From Pseudokordiimonas caeni (GTDB lineage Bacteria; Pseudomonadota; Alphaproteobacteria; Sphingomonadales; Kordiimonadaceae), in NCBI RefSeq assembly GCF_026719705.1, contig NZ_JAPPRR010000001.1, forward strand, positions 1,589,255-1,653,254: a stretch of 64,000 nt of DNA, in the 5' to 3' direction. Position 1 is the first letter of the stretch. Each line of letters starts with the position of its first letter. Below the pieces are notes generated by a model. The model did not search any database, was not told the DNA's origin, and worked only from the letters and a program-made list of their open reading frames with translations. The position numbers and the translations under genes were made by a program. Shown here one piece after another: positions 49,781 to 57,692 of this stretch.

Positions 49781-52258
49781 TCAACCGCCCAGAAGATCGC
49801 GCACCGATGCTTTCAGGCTTTGGCGGCAGGCCAAATAGCCCACCAGGCACACGATTGCCACCATCAGCACAATCGTGCCCGCCACCCACAGCAGATCTGG
49901 CCGGTAGGTCATGCCGAATTGCCCCTCATAGATCATCAGACCGGCGGCCCATGTGCCGGCGATTGCCCCAACGGCTGAGATCAGTGCGGTCACGACCCAG
50001 TCGTGGAAATTCAGCCACAGGCAATCTCCGTCCTTCAGTCCCATGCTCATCAACAGGCCGTTCTTCTGACGGTCATCGGCGCGGAACCCGCTGACACTGG
50101 CCGCAAGTACAAAAAGCGCCAGCAACAGGATCATGCCTGCATATCCGCTGGTAACTTTGGTGACGATGGCAAGGGTTTCGTCAAATCGCTCGGTCAGTTC
50201 CCGCAGTGGCGCCAGCTCCAGCGTCGGGTGCTGTTGCCAGAGCAGCGCCAGCTTGTCCCACGCGGCCTCCGGCAGTTCCATGCTGCCCATGAAACGGCTC
50301 GGGGCTTCAATATGCGCGCGGGCTGACATCGGCATCTGGAACCAGAAGGTGATCGACCCGCCGCCGGCCTGGAAAGCATGGCTTGCGACCAGCGTGAAAT
50401 CATGCCGCTGCTCACCGATCTGATATGTCAGCGTATCGCTGTAGCTGAAACCCATATCCGTCATCACTTCCGGCTCCACCGAAATCTGGTGCCAGTCATC
50501 GGTGCCGGGTTGCCAGAAGGTGCCACCCGCCAGGCGATTGTTGGCGGGCAGCCTGTCGGTCCATGTAAGACGAATGGGTTCCTGCAACGTGGCGAGCGTA
50601 TCGCTGGGTTTCTGCATATAGTCGTTCAGGCGCTTGCCGTTCACCGAGATAAGCTTCGCATAGATGAAGGGCCTGAGAGCGAGGACCTTTGCACCGTTTT
50701 CCCTGGCCCAGACATGAAGGGCTTCCACATGGCTTTCCTGTGCCTCGCTAACAATCAGGTTGCCGTCATGCGTGCGGGCATAGCCTTCCATCATCGTGCC
50801 CAGATCGCGCATCAGCATCAGGGTGAACAGAAGCAGAAGCCCGCACAGGCCCAATCCCATCACCTGCGCCGACTTGGTGAAAAGCCGCTGGCGCATCATG
50901 AAAAAGGCGAAGGGCAACAGCCCCGCCCTGCGACGCCCCCACACATCGCCCAGCCGAACCGCGCCCCAGGTAAGCACCATCATCAGAATGAGCGCCACAC
51001 CGATGGCAGCGAGCGTCATACCGGTCAGGAGCCAGTTATCGGAATAAACTGCCGCCAAAATCGACACCGGAAGCAGCCCGCACAGGAGGCGCAGCCAGAC
51101 ATAGCGGCCTTCGCCAACATGTCGGATCAACGCCAACAGGGACGCACGGGAAAGCTGCAGGATGCTTGGCAGCTGAAGCGCCAGCAAAAGCACGAGGAGC
51201 AGCCCGACAGTCTTCAGCATTGCCGCCATGTCCCAGCTTACCTGCGCGCCGGGGAACACCGTTTGCAGCTCCGCGATGATGGCGACATGCGCAATAGCCG
51301 CGGCGATGATTGCCACCAAAACAGCGATCACGAACATCATAAACCAGCCGCCGAGCGCCATGGCGATGCCTGTGCAGAGCGGTGTACCAAGGCTGCTGTA
51401 GATAGCTAGACGGTAGCGCATTTTCGCCAGCCAGCGGCGGTTGGTCATATCAAGCGCAACGGCACCAAGGAAGAAGAGGATCACTGACGCCAGCCCGAGG
51501 AAGTTTTCCGTACGCTGCCAGAAGGTCGCCAGCGGATGCCGGCCGCCGTATTTTTTGATAATGCGGGCAGCAGGCAGGGCTTCCCCTGCCCAGGCTTCAA
51601 GCTCCGCCAGTTCTTCGGGCGTGCCGGAGACCAGATAGCGCGTACGATCCTTGCCGCCGACGGGCATGGTGTGGCTCAGGCTGTCTTCATGCACCATGGC
51701 GCGCAGCGCCACGCTATGGCCTTCCATCAGGCGGTCAGGCTCATGCAGCAGGATCGCCGAAACCACAAGCGGTGCCTCGTGAAGCGTCAGCGTTTCACCA
51801 ACGCGGGCCTGCAGCTTGGTGGCAAGACGTGCGTCCAGCCAGATTTCGCCCGCCGCAGGCCCCCGGCTGGCCGCATGCTCGGGCGCTGCCGGGTTCTCTC
51901 CAATCCCGAGCGTTCCCTCAAGCGGATATCGGTCGTCCACAGATTTGAGCTGAACCCTCGCCCAGACGTCCCCATGCGTCAGCGTGATGCCGGACAGGCG
52001 AGTTCTGGACACGCCGTCTACTAGGCTTCGCAGGCTGCCCTCCTCGGCAATCGTAAGGGGCGCGTGGGTTTCCAGCACCATGTCCGCGCCCAGCATCTGA
52101 TCCAGATTGGTGGCCAGAAATTTCTGGATAGACGCACTGGTGAGCGTCAGGGTGATCAGGAACACCAGAAGCGCTGCCTGTGTTGCCAAGCTGATACGGC
52201 CATCACCGTCTTTCAGGTCATTCAGGCTGTTTTCAAGCGTGAGGCGAAGCTTGCTCAT
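49781..52258 (-). CDS. ABC transporter permease of the FtsX/YbbP type
   Basis: An 825-residue permease with one N-terminal TM segment (ALLVFLITLTLTS), a long periplasmic domain (about 45-250), a central block of TM segments (about 255-480), a second periplasmic domain (about 495-700), and a closing FtsX-type block (ILLLALFVLAASVSGFRADDRQKNGLLMSMGLKDG). The duplicated-FtsX layout and about 800-residue length match E. coli YbbP and lipoprotein-type permeases (MacB/LolE mechanotransmission class). It overlaps the ATPase gene by four bases and is read away from the two-component system. Substrate is probably lipidic or an antimicrobial. Confidence 0.85.
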   Translation of the reverse strand: MSKLRLTLENSLNDLKDGDGRISLATQAALLVFLITLTLTSASIQKFLATNLDQMLGADMVLETHAPLTIAEEGSLRSLVDGVSRTRLSGITLTHGDVWARVQLKSVDDRYPLEGTLGIGENPAAPEHAASRGPAAGEIWLDARLATKLQARVGETLTLHEAPLVVSAILLHEPDRLMEGHSVALRAMVHEDSLSHTMPVGGKDRTRYLVSGTPEELAELEAWAGEALPAARIIKKYGGRHPLATFWQRTENFLGLASVILFFLGAVALDMTNRRWLAKMRYRLAIYSSLGTPLCTGIAMALGGWFMMFVIAVLVAIIAAAIAHVAIIAELQTVFPGAQVSWDMAAMLKTVGLLLVLLLALQLPSILQLSRASLLALIRHVGEGRYVWLRLLCGLLPVSILAAVYSDNWLLTGMTLAAIGVALILMMVLTWGAVRLGDVWGRRRAGLLPFAFFMMRQRLFTKSAQVMGLGLCGLLLLFTLMLMRDLGTMMEGYARTHDGNLIVSEAQESHVEALHVWARENGAKVLALRPFIYAKLISVNGKRLNDYMQKPSDTLATLQEPIRLTWTDRLPANNRLAGGTFWQPGTDDWHQISVEPEVMTDMGFSYSDTLTYQIGEQRHDFTLVASHAFQAGGGSITFWFQMPMSARAHIEAPSRFMGSMELPEAAWDKLALLWQQHPTLELAPLRELTERFDETLAIVTKVTSGYAGMILLLALFVLAASVSGFRADDRQKNGLLMSMGLKDGDCLWLNFHDWVVTALISAVGAIAGTWAAGLMIYEGQFGMTYRPDLLWVAGTIVLMVAIVCLVGYLACRQSLKASVRDLLGG

Positions 52259-52914
52259 GCGGCCACCTCCAGCCGTCCGGCTTCCAGATGCAGGCGGTTG
52301 TCGGCAAATGCTGCCAGACGCCTGCTATGGGTGACGATCACGAGGCCGCAACCGGTTTCTTTCGCGCAGTCGAACATCAGGGACGTCACGCCTTCCGATG
52401 TGCGGGCGTCCAGGTTGCCCGTGGGTTCGTCGGCAAAGATGAAGTCGGGGCTGGATATGAAGGCGCGTGCCACGGCGATGCGCTGCTGCTCACCCCCGCT
52501 CAACTGATGCGGCCAGTGCCGGGCACGATCCTTCAGGCCCATTTTTTCAAGCCAGTCCGCTGCCACGTCGAACGCGCGCCGATCACCCTTGAGCCGAAGC
52601 GGCAGTGCCAGATTGCCGATGGCATCCAGTTCCGGCATCAGATGGAAGTGCTGAAAGATGAACCCGCTGTGGGCTCGAAGCGTGCGGGCATCAACAGCCG
52701 TGCCTTTCAGGAAGAAACGCACACTACCACCCGTGGGCGCCTCAAGCCCCGCCGCGATGGACAGCAGGCTGGATTTCCCGGCACCCGACGGGCCGACAAT
52801 GGCCAGACTGTGGCCTGTGCGGATGGTCAGGCTCAGATTGTCAAATAGCCGGATGCTTTCCCCGTGCGCGGCAAATTCATGGCTGATGCTCTCCAGCTCG
52901 ATGGCGGTTTTCAT
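52255..52914 (-). CDS. ABC transporter ATP-binding protein (YbbA/LolD-like)
   Basis: A 219-residue ATPase with Walker A GPSGAGKS (about residues 41-48), Q-loop in FIFQHFHLMPELDA, signature LSGGEQQRIAVARAF, Walker B FIFADEPTGNLD and the H-switch in IVTHSRRL. The LMPELDA/NLALPLRL pattern is that of the LolD/MacB/YbbA class. It is the first gene of the two-gene ABC operon, starting 138 bases from the divergent response-regulator gene, with TTTGACA-type elements between. Confidence 0.92.
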   Translation of the reverse strand: MKTAIELESISHEFAAHGESIRLFDNLSLTIRTGHSLAIVGPSGAGKSSLLSIAAGLEAPTGGSVRFFLKGTAVDARTLRAHSGFIFQHFHLMPELDAIGNLALPLRLKGDRRAFDVAADWLEKMGLKDRARHWPHQLSGGEQQRIAVARAFISSPDFIFADEPTGNLDARTSEGVTSLMFDCAKETGCGLVIVTHSRRLAAFADNRLHLEAGRLEVAA

Positions 52915-52957
52915 GGTCCTCTCCTGCCGTTATTTTTGCGGACAATGCCTCCTCGAG

Positions 52958-53009
52958 TGTCAAACGAAGGTGAAATGGCAGGATGGGGTGGCTTGACGTC
53001 TGTTTGACA
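52958..53009. promoter_or_regulatory. TTTGACA elements in the ABC/two-component divergent promoter
   Basis: On the plus strand TTGAC-N5-TTTGACA (52993-53009) gives two half-sites 11 bp apart, followed 10 bases later by GATACT (53020-53025). A single inverted half-site, TGTCAAA (52958-52964), faces the ABC operon. The same tandem box recurs before the hydrolase gene, so the encoded OmpR-type regulator probably binds here. Confidence 0.6.
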
Positions 53010-53052
53010 TTGGCGGTGCGATACTCTCTGATCGCCGAATGAAGGGCCCGCA

Positions 53053-53724
53053 ATGCGCATTCTGATCGTGGAAGACAATCTGGATATTCAGGCCAATATC
53101 GCCGAGTACCTGGAAGATAGTTACAGCCTGGATTTTGCCTATAGCGGTGATCAGGGGCTGTCGCTTGCCCTGCGGAATGAATATGACGTCATCGTGCTGG
53201 ACCTGATGTTGCCGGGCCGGGACGGGCTGGACGTATGCGCGTCCTACCGCCGCGCGGCAGGCTTGCAGGCGCCCATTATCATGCTGACGGCTCGCGACAC
53301 GATCGATGACAAGGAAGCCGGTTTCGACTCCGGTGCCGATGACTATCTGGTAAAGCCATTTTCGCTGCGCGAACTGAAGATGCGGATCGAGGCACTCGGC
53401 CGCCGCCCGAAGGTCCGCCGGTGTGCCCCGCAGGCGTTCGCGGGGCTCAGCCTTGATATCGAGGCGTTCACTGTTTCAGCAGGGGGGCAAGCGGTCGTGC
53501 TGCATGAAAAGGAAGCCCACATCCTGGGCCTGTTGCTGGAGGCAGCACCCGCCCTCGTCACGTCATCCACCATCAGCTATGCTCTGTGGGGTGACGAGCC
53601 GCCCGAATCCGGCGCGCTCAGAACCCATATCTACAACCTGCGCAAAGCCTTGGCGACGCTTGGCATGGAGGCGATTCTGCAAACCCGCCGGGGCAAAGGC
53701 TATGCGCTGGAGCCCATATCATGA
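53053..53724 (+). CDS. OmpR-family response regulator
   Basis: A 223-residue regulator: acidic pocket E7-D8, phospho-acceptor D50 (VIVLDLMLPGRDGL), conserved Lys in YLVKPFSLRELK, and a winged-helix domain (about 130-220) with VLHEKEAHILGLLLEAAP, ALRTHIYNLRKAL and QTRRGKGYAL. It is divergent from the ABC transporter operon and overlaps its kinase by four bases. The direct-repeat boxes before this gene and before the hydrolase are plausible targets, so the whole module may respond to one envelope signal. Confidence 0.93.
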   Translation: MRILIVEDNLDIQANIAEYLEDSYSLDFAYSGDQGLSLALRNEYDVIVLDLMLPGRDGLDVCASYRRAAGLQAPIIMLTARDTIDDKEAGFDSGADDYLVKPFSLRELKMRIEALGRRPKVRRCAPQAFAGLSLDIEAFTVSAGGQAVVLHEKEAHILGLLLEAAPALVTSSTISYALWGDEPPESGALRTHIYNLRKALATLGMEAILQTRRGKGYALEPIS

Positions 53725-54956
53725 CCCGGTCTTCGCGCCGTGTCCGCAGTATGGTCATGCGCCTTTTCATTGGCGCGATGGTGACAAGCTTTGTCGTCTT
53801 CACCCTGATGGTGGTGATATTCGGCTTTTCGCTGGAAGACGAGATTTTCGATTTTCAGGTGCGGGAAGCCGCCGAAGCCTTTCTGGCTGAAAACCCGCCC
53901 CCCACCGAAGCCAGTGGCACGATTACCGGCCTGAAGATGACCTACTATATCGGCACCGAGGCGATGCCGGCCTGGCTTCGGGACAAGATAGACCCCGATT
54001 ACCGCAACAGAATGTTTGAGGTATTCGGGGAAGAGCACGGCCATTTCCACGCGATGGTTCAGACATTGGAGGACGGTCAAAACCTGTATGTTTTCTTCAA
54101 TGCCCGGCGCTTCATCCGGTCAACGCCCCAGATAAAGGGGTTTCTGGCGGTGATCGGCGGCATGGCGCTGCCGGGACTGTTGATATCGCTTTTCTTCCTG
54201 GCGCGCATGAGCCGCAAACTATCCGGCCCACTCGAACATATGGTGGAAATCCTGGGTGACGGCGGCAGCGTGGCGGGCCGGATGACGATCCCCAGAAGCG
54301 CGCCGCGGGAATTGCAGGCGCTGGCTAAGGCGATTGAAGACAGGGACGCCCGCATCCAAGAACTGATCGAACGGGAACGCCAGTTCAACCGTGACGCCAG
54401 CCATGAACTGCGCACTCCGCTTGCAGTGGCATATGGCGCAGTGGAAGTTCTGGAAGACAAGGAAGGCGGCAACAGCCGGACCCTGAGGCGGCTGAAGGCT
54501 GCGATCAAGGATATGCAGCAGTTGACAGAGGGCATTCTGTGGCTCGGGCGCGACCCTGGGCGCAGGCAGGCTTGCGACGTCAGCGCTGTTTGTGCGAGCA
54601 GCATCCGCGCTTACGAACATCTTGTCGGCGACCGGCCCGTGACCATCCGGCAGGAAGGAACGGGTGTGTCCATGCCAGTGCCGGAGGCCGTTGCCCATGT
54701 GATGGTCGGCAATATCCTCAGGAACGCCCTTTCCTACACGGAACAGGGGGTGGTTATGGTGTCCGCAACTGCGGGAAAGCTGGAAATCATCGATACAGGC
54801 GTGGGCTTTGGCCATGCCGATCCGGCACGCGAGGGCTTCGGTGTCGGGCTGACGCTGGTGTCGCGCCTCTGTCACCATTTCGGTATCACTTTCGAGGTTG
54901 CCGCGCGACCGGATGGCGGCACTTCGGCCCGCCTGACATGGCGGGCCCCGGTTTGA
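53721..54956 (+). CDS. Sensor histidine kinase of the ABC-transporter module
   Basis: A 411-residue kinase: TM1 at about 13-35 (LFIGAMVTSFVVFTLMVVIFGF), a periplasmic sensor of about 95 residues with PPTEASGTITGLKMTYYIG and a His-containing EEHGHFHAM stretch, TM2 near 143-162, HAMP-like linker, H-box RDASHELRTPLAVA (phospho-His near residue 228), and a compact ATPase domain (VGNILRNALSYTEQG, IDTGVGFG, GFGVGLTLVSRL). The sensor resembles small phosphate/peptide-sensing kinases but I cannot name the ligand. Its stop codon overlaps the second TTTGAC box. Confidence 0.91.
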   Translation: MTRSSRRVRSMVMRLFIGAMVTSFVVFTLMVVIFGFSLEDEIFDFQVREAAEAFLAENPPPTEASGTITGLKMTYYIGTEAMPAWLRDKIDPDYRNRMFEVFGEEHGHFHAMVQTLEDGQNLYVFFNARRFIRSTPQIKGFLAVIGGMALPGLLISLFFLARMSRKLSGPLEHMVEILGDGGSVAGRMTIPRSAPRELQALAKAIEDRDARIQELIERERQFNRDASHELRTPLAVAYGAVEVLEDKEGGNSRTLRRLKAAIKDMQQLTEGILWLGRDPGRRQACDVSAVCASSIRAYEHLVGDRPVTIRQEGTGVSMPVPEAVAHVMVGNILRNALSYTEQGVVMVSATAGKLEIIDTGVGFGHADPAREGFGVGLTLVSRLCHHFGITFEVAARPDGGTSARLTWRAPV

Positions 54957-54969
54957 CGCAAGTTTGACA
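54952..54969 (+). promoter_or_regulatory. Second tandem TTTGAC-N5-TTTGACA box, before the alpha/beta hydrolase
   Basis: TTTGACGCAAGTTTGACA, half-sites 11 bp apart, overlapping the kinase stop, with TAGAAG 10 bases further on, the same spacing as at the first box. It lies 39 bases before the hydrolase start, implying separate induction of the hydrolase by the neighbouring regulator. Confidence 0.6.
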
Positions 54970-55008
54970 TCCGCCTTGTTAGAAGCGCTCCAACAAAGGA
55001 GACTTCTG

Positions 55009-55794
55009 ATGAAACCGGCCATTTCAAAAATTTTCGCCCTGCTTCTGGTGATCACGACAGCCACAGCGTCAGGCGTGGCTGAAACCCATGTCCAGCAGTT
55101 TGGCTATGACGCGCCGGACGGCAACCGCATCACAGGCTTCCTGTATCAATCGGAAAGTGCGGCCAAAGACGCGCCGCTGGCGGTATTGATGCATGGCCTG
55201 ATGGGCTCCAGCCTGTATTGGCTGGCGAACGACAACCCCATGAACGGCGATGACGTGACAGCAGGACTGATTGCGCGCGGCTATCGGATACTGGCGCTGG
55301 ATGCCCGGTTTCACGGTGGCCGCATTGTGGACGTGAAACCGATCGAACATGTGCTGAATGCGCGCAAGGGAAATGCCGCCGCCTATGAAGGCATGATCCA
55401 GAAAACCGTGGATGACTATCGCTTCGTACTGGACAAGGTGCTGGCAACCTATGCCGACACGTCGCAGGTACTTGTGGTGGGTTATAGCATGGGCGCACAG
55501 ATGGGCACCTTGCTCGCAGCCCAGGATCCCCGGGTGACCCACCTGGTGACAATGGTGCCGCCCGCTGTGCGAAACGTACCGACGGTATCGCCTATCGCCT
55601 TCGCCCCCAAGGTGATTGTACCTTGGCTCCTTCTGATGGCTGAGAACGATCAGTATTCGACCAAGGCGCAAAATGCCGAACTCGTCGCCGCTGCCGGCCG
55701 CACGCCGGAGACGCACCGTTTCGACAGCGGTCATGTTTTACCGGAAAGCTATGTCGGTGCCATAGAAAGCTGGCTTGATCGGCCGGCCAATTAA
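55009..55794 (+). CDS. Exported alpha/beta-fold hydrolase
   Basis: A 261-residue protein with signal peptide (FALLLVITTATASGVAE, cleavage near residue 24). The alpha/beta-hydrolase core is visible: oxyanion segment VLMHGLMGSSLYW, nucleophile elbow VVGYSMGAQMG (Ser near residue 160), Asp in LLMAENDQYSTK and catalytic His in DSGHVLPES. AAAGGAG precedes the ATG at 55009. An exported lipase/esterase encoded with a YbbA/YbbP-like transporter parallels the E. coli ybbAP-tesA arrangement, with a different hydrolase fold; the substrate is unknown. Repeat C follows within 50 bases. Confidence 0.84.
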   Translation: MKPAISKIFALLLVITTATASGVAETHVQQFGYDAPDGNRITGFLYQSESAAKDAPLAVLMHGLMGSSLYWLANDNPMNGDDVTAGLIARGYRILALDARFHGGRIVDVKPIEHVLNARKGNAAAYEGMIQKTVDDYRFVLDKVLATYADTSQVLVVGYSMGAQMGTLLAAQDPRVTHLVTMVPPAVRNVPTVSPIAFAPKVIVPWLLLMAENDQYSTKAQNAELVAAAGRTPETHRFDSGHVLPESYVGAIESWLDRPAN

Positions 55795-55843
55795 CAGGGC
55801 AAAGCGATTAAAATCGCTCGACCCCTACATTCTAAAATATAAC

Positions 55844-55940
55844 AACAAAATCAATAAGTTAAACCAATTTGCGCCCGCTGCCGGCACCAGAGTTATAATT
55901 ATATCAACCAGTTACAAGATCTTGGCGCAAATTTGGCGCA
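55844..55940 (+). repeat. Dispersed intergenic repeat, copy C (full length) with internal inverted repeat
   Basis: Ungapped counterpart of copy B, with the same block order. It contains an inverted repeat, AATTTGCGCC (55866-55875) with GGCGCAAATT (55924-55933), and a tandem TTGGCGCA (55922-55929 and 55933-55940) at its right end. It lies between the convergent hydrolase and carboxylesterase genes. Confidence 0.78.
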
Positions 55941-56033
55941 CGGAAATCCATCATTTTGAGGCCCCGCTTCTCGCTGCCCTTCCCCACCAGAATGCATGCA
56001 TCTGTCATCAGCGATGACAGATGCAGCCGTCTT

Positions 56034-57692
56034 TCAACGGGGCAAAGTGCACCCCGGCACTGGTGTTGGCAGGACGGGTGCTATCCAGCCTATCCGCCAG
56101 TTCCATGTTTGCACACCACTGTGCCGACGACGGCACATGACTTCCTCATGCAATTCATACATGCCGGAGAAAAGGTTCCGGGAAAGTTCGGGTTTGTCGC
56201 CGAATTCCATATAGGCCTTCTCTTCTCCAAATGCCTTCCATGCCGGTCCGTTTGCCGTTTTCGGTTCTGCGTTGCGGGCAAAGCTTGTCCAGTAATCGAG
56301 CATGGCATCCGCGAGCGCCCGTTCTTGTGTCGTATCGGGGATTGCCGGCCAATAGGCCGGTGTGTTTTCAAAGGTGCCGAACACGAAGGGCACCTCGCTC
56401 GCATGGAAGGCAGCAAGGCCCGCTTCTGTCGCAGCTGGGTATGTATGACTGAAGAGATAGAGGAAGGAGGGCTGCCCAAGCGCGGCCTGCTTGCGCACCA
56501 GTCGCTCGGACGCCCAGCCGAACACGGCGTCACGGGTGCCGTCAAGGAGCGTCTGTTCAAAGTCCTTTGGCGGATAGAGCCTGAGGTAAGCATCGGCCAG
56601 ATTGCCGTAGCGCGACTTGATATCCGCCACATAAGCCTCGGGCGATACCGGCATCGGCGGCATCAGGAAGCGCAGGCTGCGGATTTCGCCGCTGTTGAAG
56701 CCTACCATCAGGGGAACAGGCGCCTGTTCGCCCCTGTCGAATGTATCAACAAGCTGACGGGGCAGGATCTTGCCATCGATCGTGCCATAGGGCGCATAGC
56801 CGGTCGTGGCCGAAAGGTCGATCAGACTGCGCGCGTCCAGCGCCCGCATGCCGGCGATATCGAGCGCTCCGAGTTTGGCCGCAAGCGCCAGACCATTTTC
56901 CTCGGCCGATCGTTCCTCGTACCGGGCTTCCCTGAGTTCCGGCATGGTGAACAGATAGCCGCTCTGGACAATTGCCTTATCGAAAAGCCCCCGGGCTTTC
57001 GGTGAGGCAAGAAGATATTCAACGCTCAGCGCCCCGGCAGACTCCCCGAAGATCGTCACGTTTTTCGGATCTCCCCCGAACGAGGCGATATTCCTGCGAA
57101 CCCATTCGAGCGCCGCGACCTGATCAAGCAGGCCATAGTTGCCGGAAATATTATCCGGCGATTCCGCGCTGAGCTCGGGATGGGCGAGATAGCCCAGGAC
57201 CCCGAGCCGGTAATTGATCGAGACAAGAACGATCCCGCGTTTGGCAAATTCGCGGCCGTCATACATTTTGGACTGCGCCGTCCCCCATATCAGGGTGCCG
57301 CCGTGGATCCAGACCATCACCGGGGCGTTCTCGGCGTTCACCGGGGCAGTCACATCCAGAGTCAAACAGTCCTCATTCATTTTCTGCTGGCCGCGATTAT
57401 AGGGTCCGGCAGCCATCGGCGGCTGCATGCAGGCCACGCCGGCTGTTTGCACATCGCGCACACCGCTCCATGCCGGCATCGGGGTCGGCGGGCGCCAGCG
57501 AAGGTCACCTGTCGGCGGCAGGGCATAGGGAACAGCGCGGAACACATGCGCACCGCCTTCCTGCACCCCGCGCATGATACCGGCAGGGGCTTTCACAACA
57601 GGCGCGTCACTGGCTGCCACAGTTGCCGACATGCCGATGGCGAGGACGCAGGCAGCCACACGGGCTGCAATGAGACGGGCAAGAGTTTTCAT
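56034..57692 (-). CDS. Secreted type-B carboxylesterase
   Basis: A 552-residue enzyme with signal peptide (AARVAACVLAIGMSATVAAS). Family motifs: EDCLTLDVTAP, PVMVWIHGGTLIWGT (oxyanion loop), SINYRLGVLGYLAHPEL, VTIFGESAGALS (nucleophile Ser near residue 216) and the late Glu/His region (EVPFVFGTFENTP). It is the last gene of the minus-strand operon with acetoacetate-CoA ligase and the MFS transporter, overlapping the MFS gene by four bases. GGGAGGA precedes the ATG at 57692. The likely job is to split an ester taken up by the TonB receptor; which ester is unknown. Confidence 0.9.
   Translation of the reverse strand: MKTLARLIAARVAACVLAIGMSATVAASDAPVVKAPAGIMRGVQEGGAHVFRAVPYALPPTGDLRWRPPTPMPAWSGVRDVQTAGVACMQPPMAAGPYNRGQQKMNEDCLTLDVTAPVNAENAPVMVWIHGGTLIWGTAQSKMYDGREFAKRGIVLVSINYRLGVLGYLAHPELSAESPDNISGNYGLLDQVAALEWVRRNIASFGGDPKNVTIFGESAGALSVEYLLASPKARGLFDKAIVQSGYLFTMPELREARYEERSAEENGLALAAKLGALDIAGMRALDARSLIDLSATTGYAPYGTIDGKILPRQLVDTFDRGEQAPVPLMVGFNSGEIRSLRFLMPPMPVSPEAYVADIKSRYGNLADAYLRLYPPKDFEQTLLDGTRDAVFGWASERLVRKQAALGQPSFLYLFSHTYPAATEAGLAAFHASEVPFVFGTFENTPAYWPAIPDTTQERALADAMLDYWTSFARNAEPKTANGPAWKAFGEEKAYMEFGDKPELSRNLFSGMYELHEEVMCRRRHSGVQTWNWRIGWIAPVLPTPVPGCTLPR

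Noticed and set aside
55804-55817. GCGATT..AATCGC as terminator of the alpha/beta hydrolase gene
   Set aside because: A 6-7-bp A+T-containing stem with a 2-4-base loop and no U-run is too weak to support.
39445-55940. Integron attC sites as explanation for the repeats
   Set aside because: I see no RYYYAAC/GTTRRRY boxes in the required arrangement, no integron integrase, and the modules are multi-gene operons rather than single-gene cassettes.
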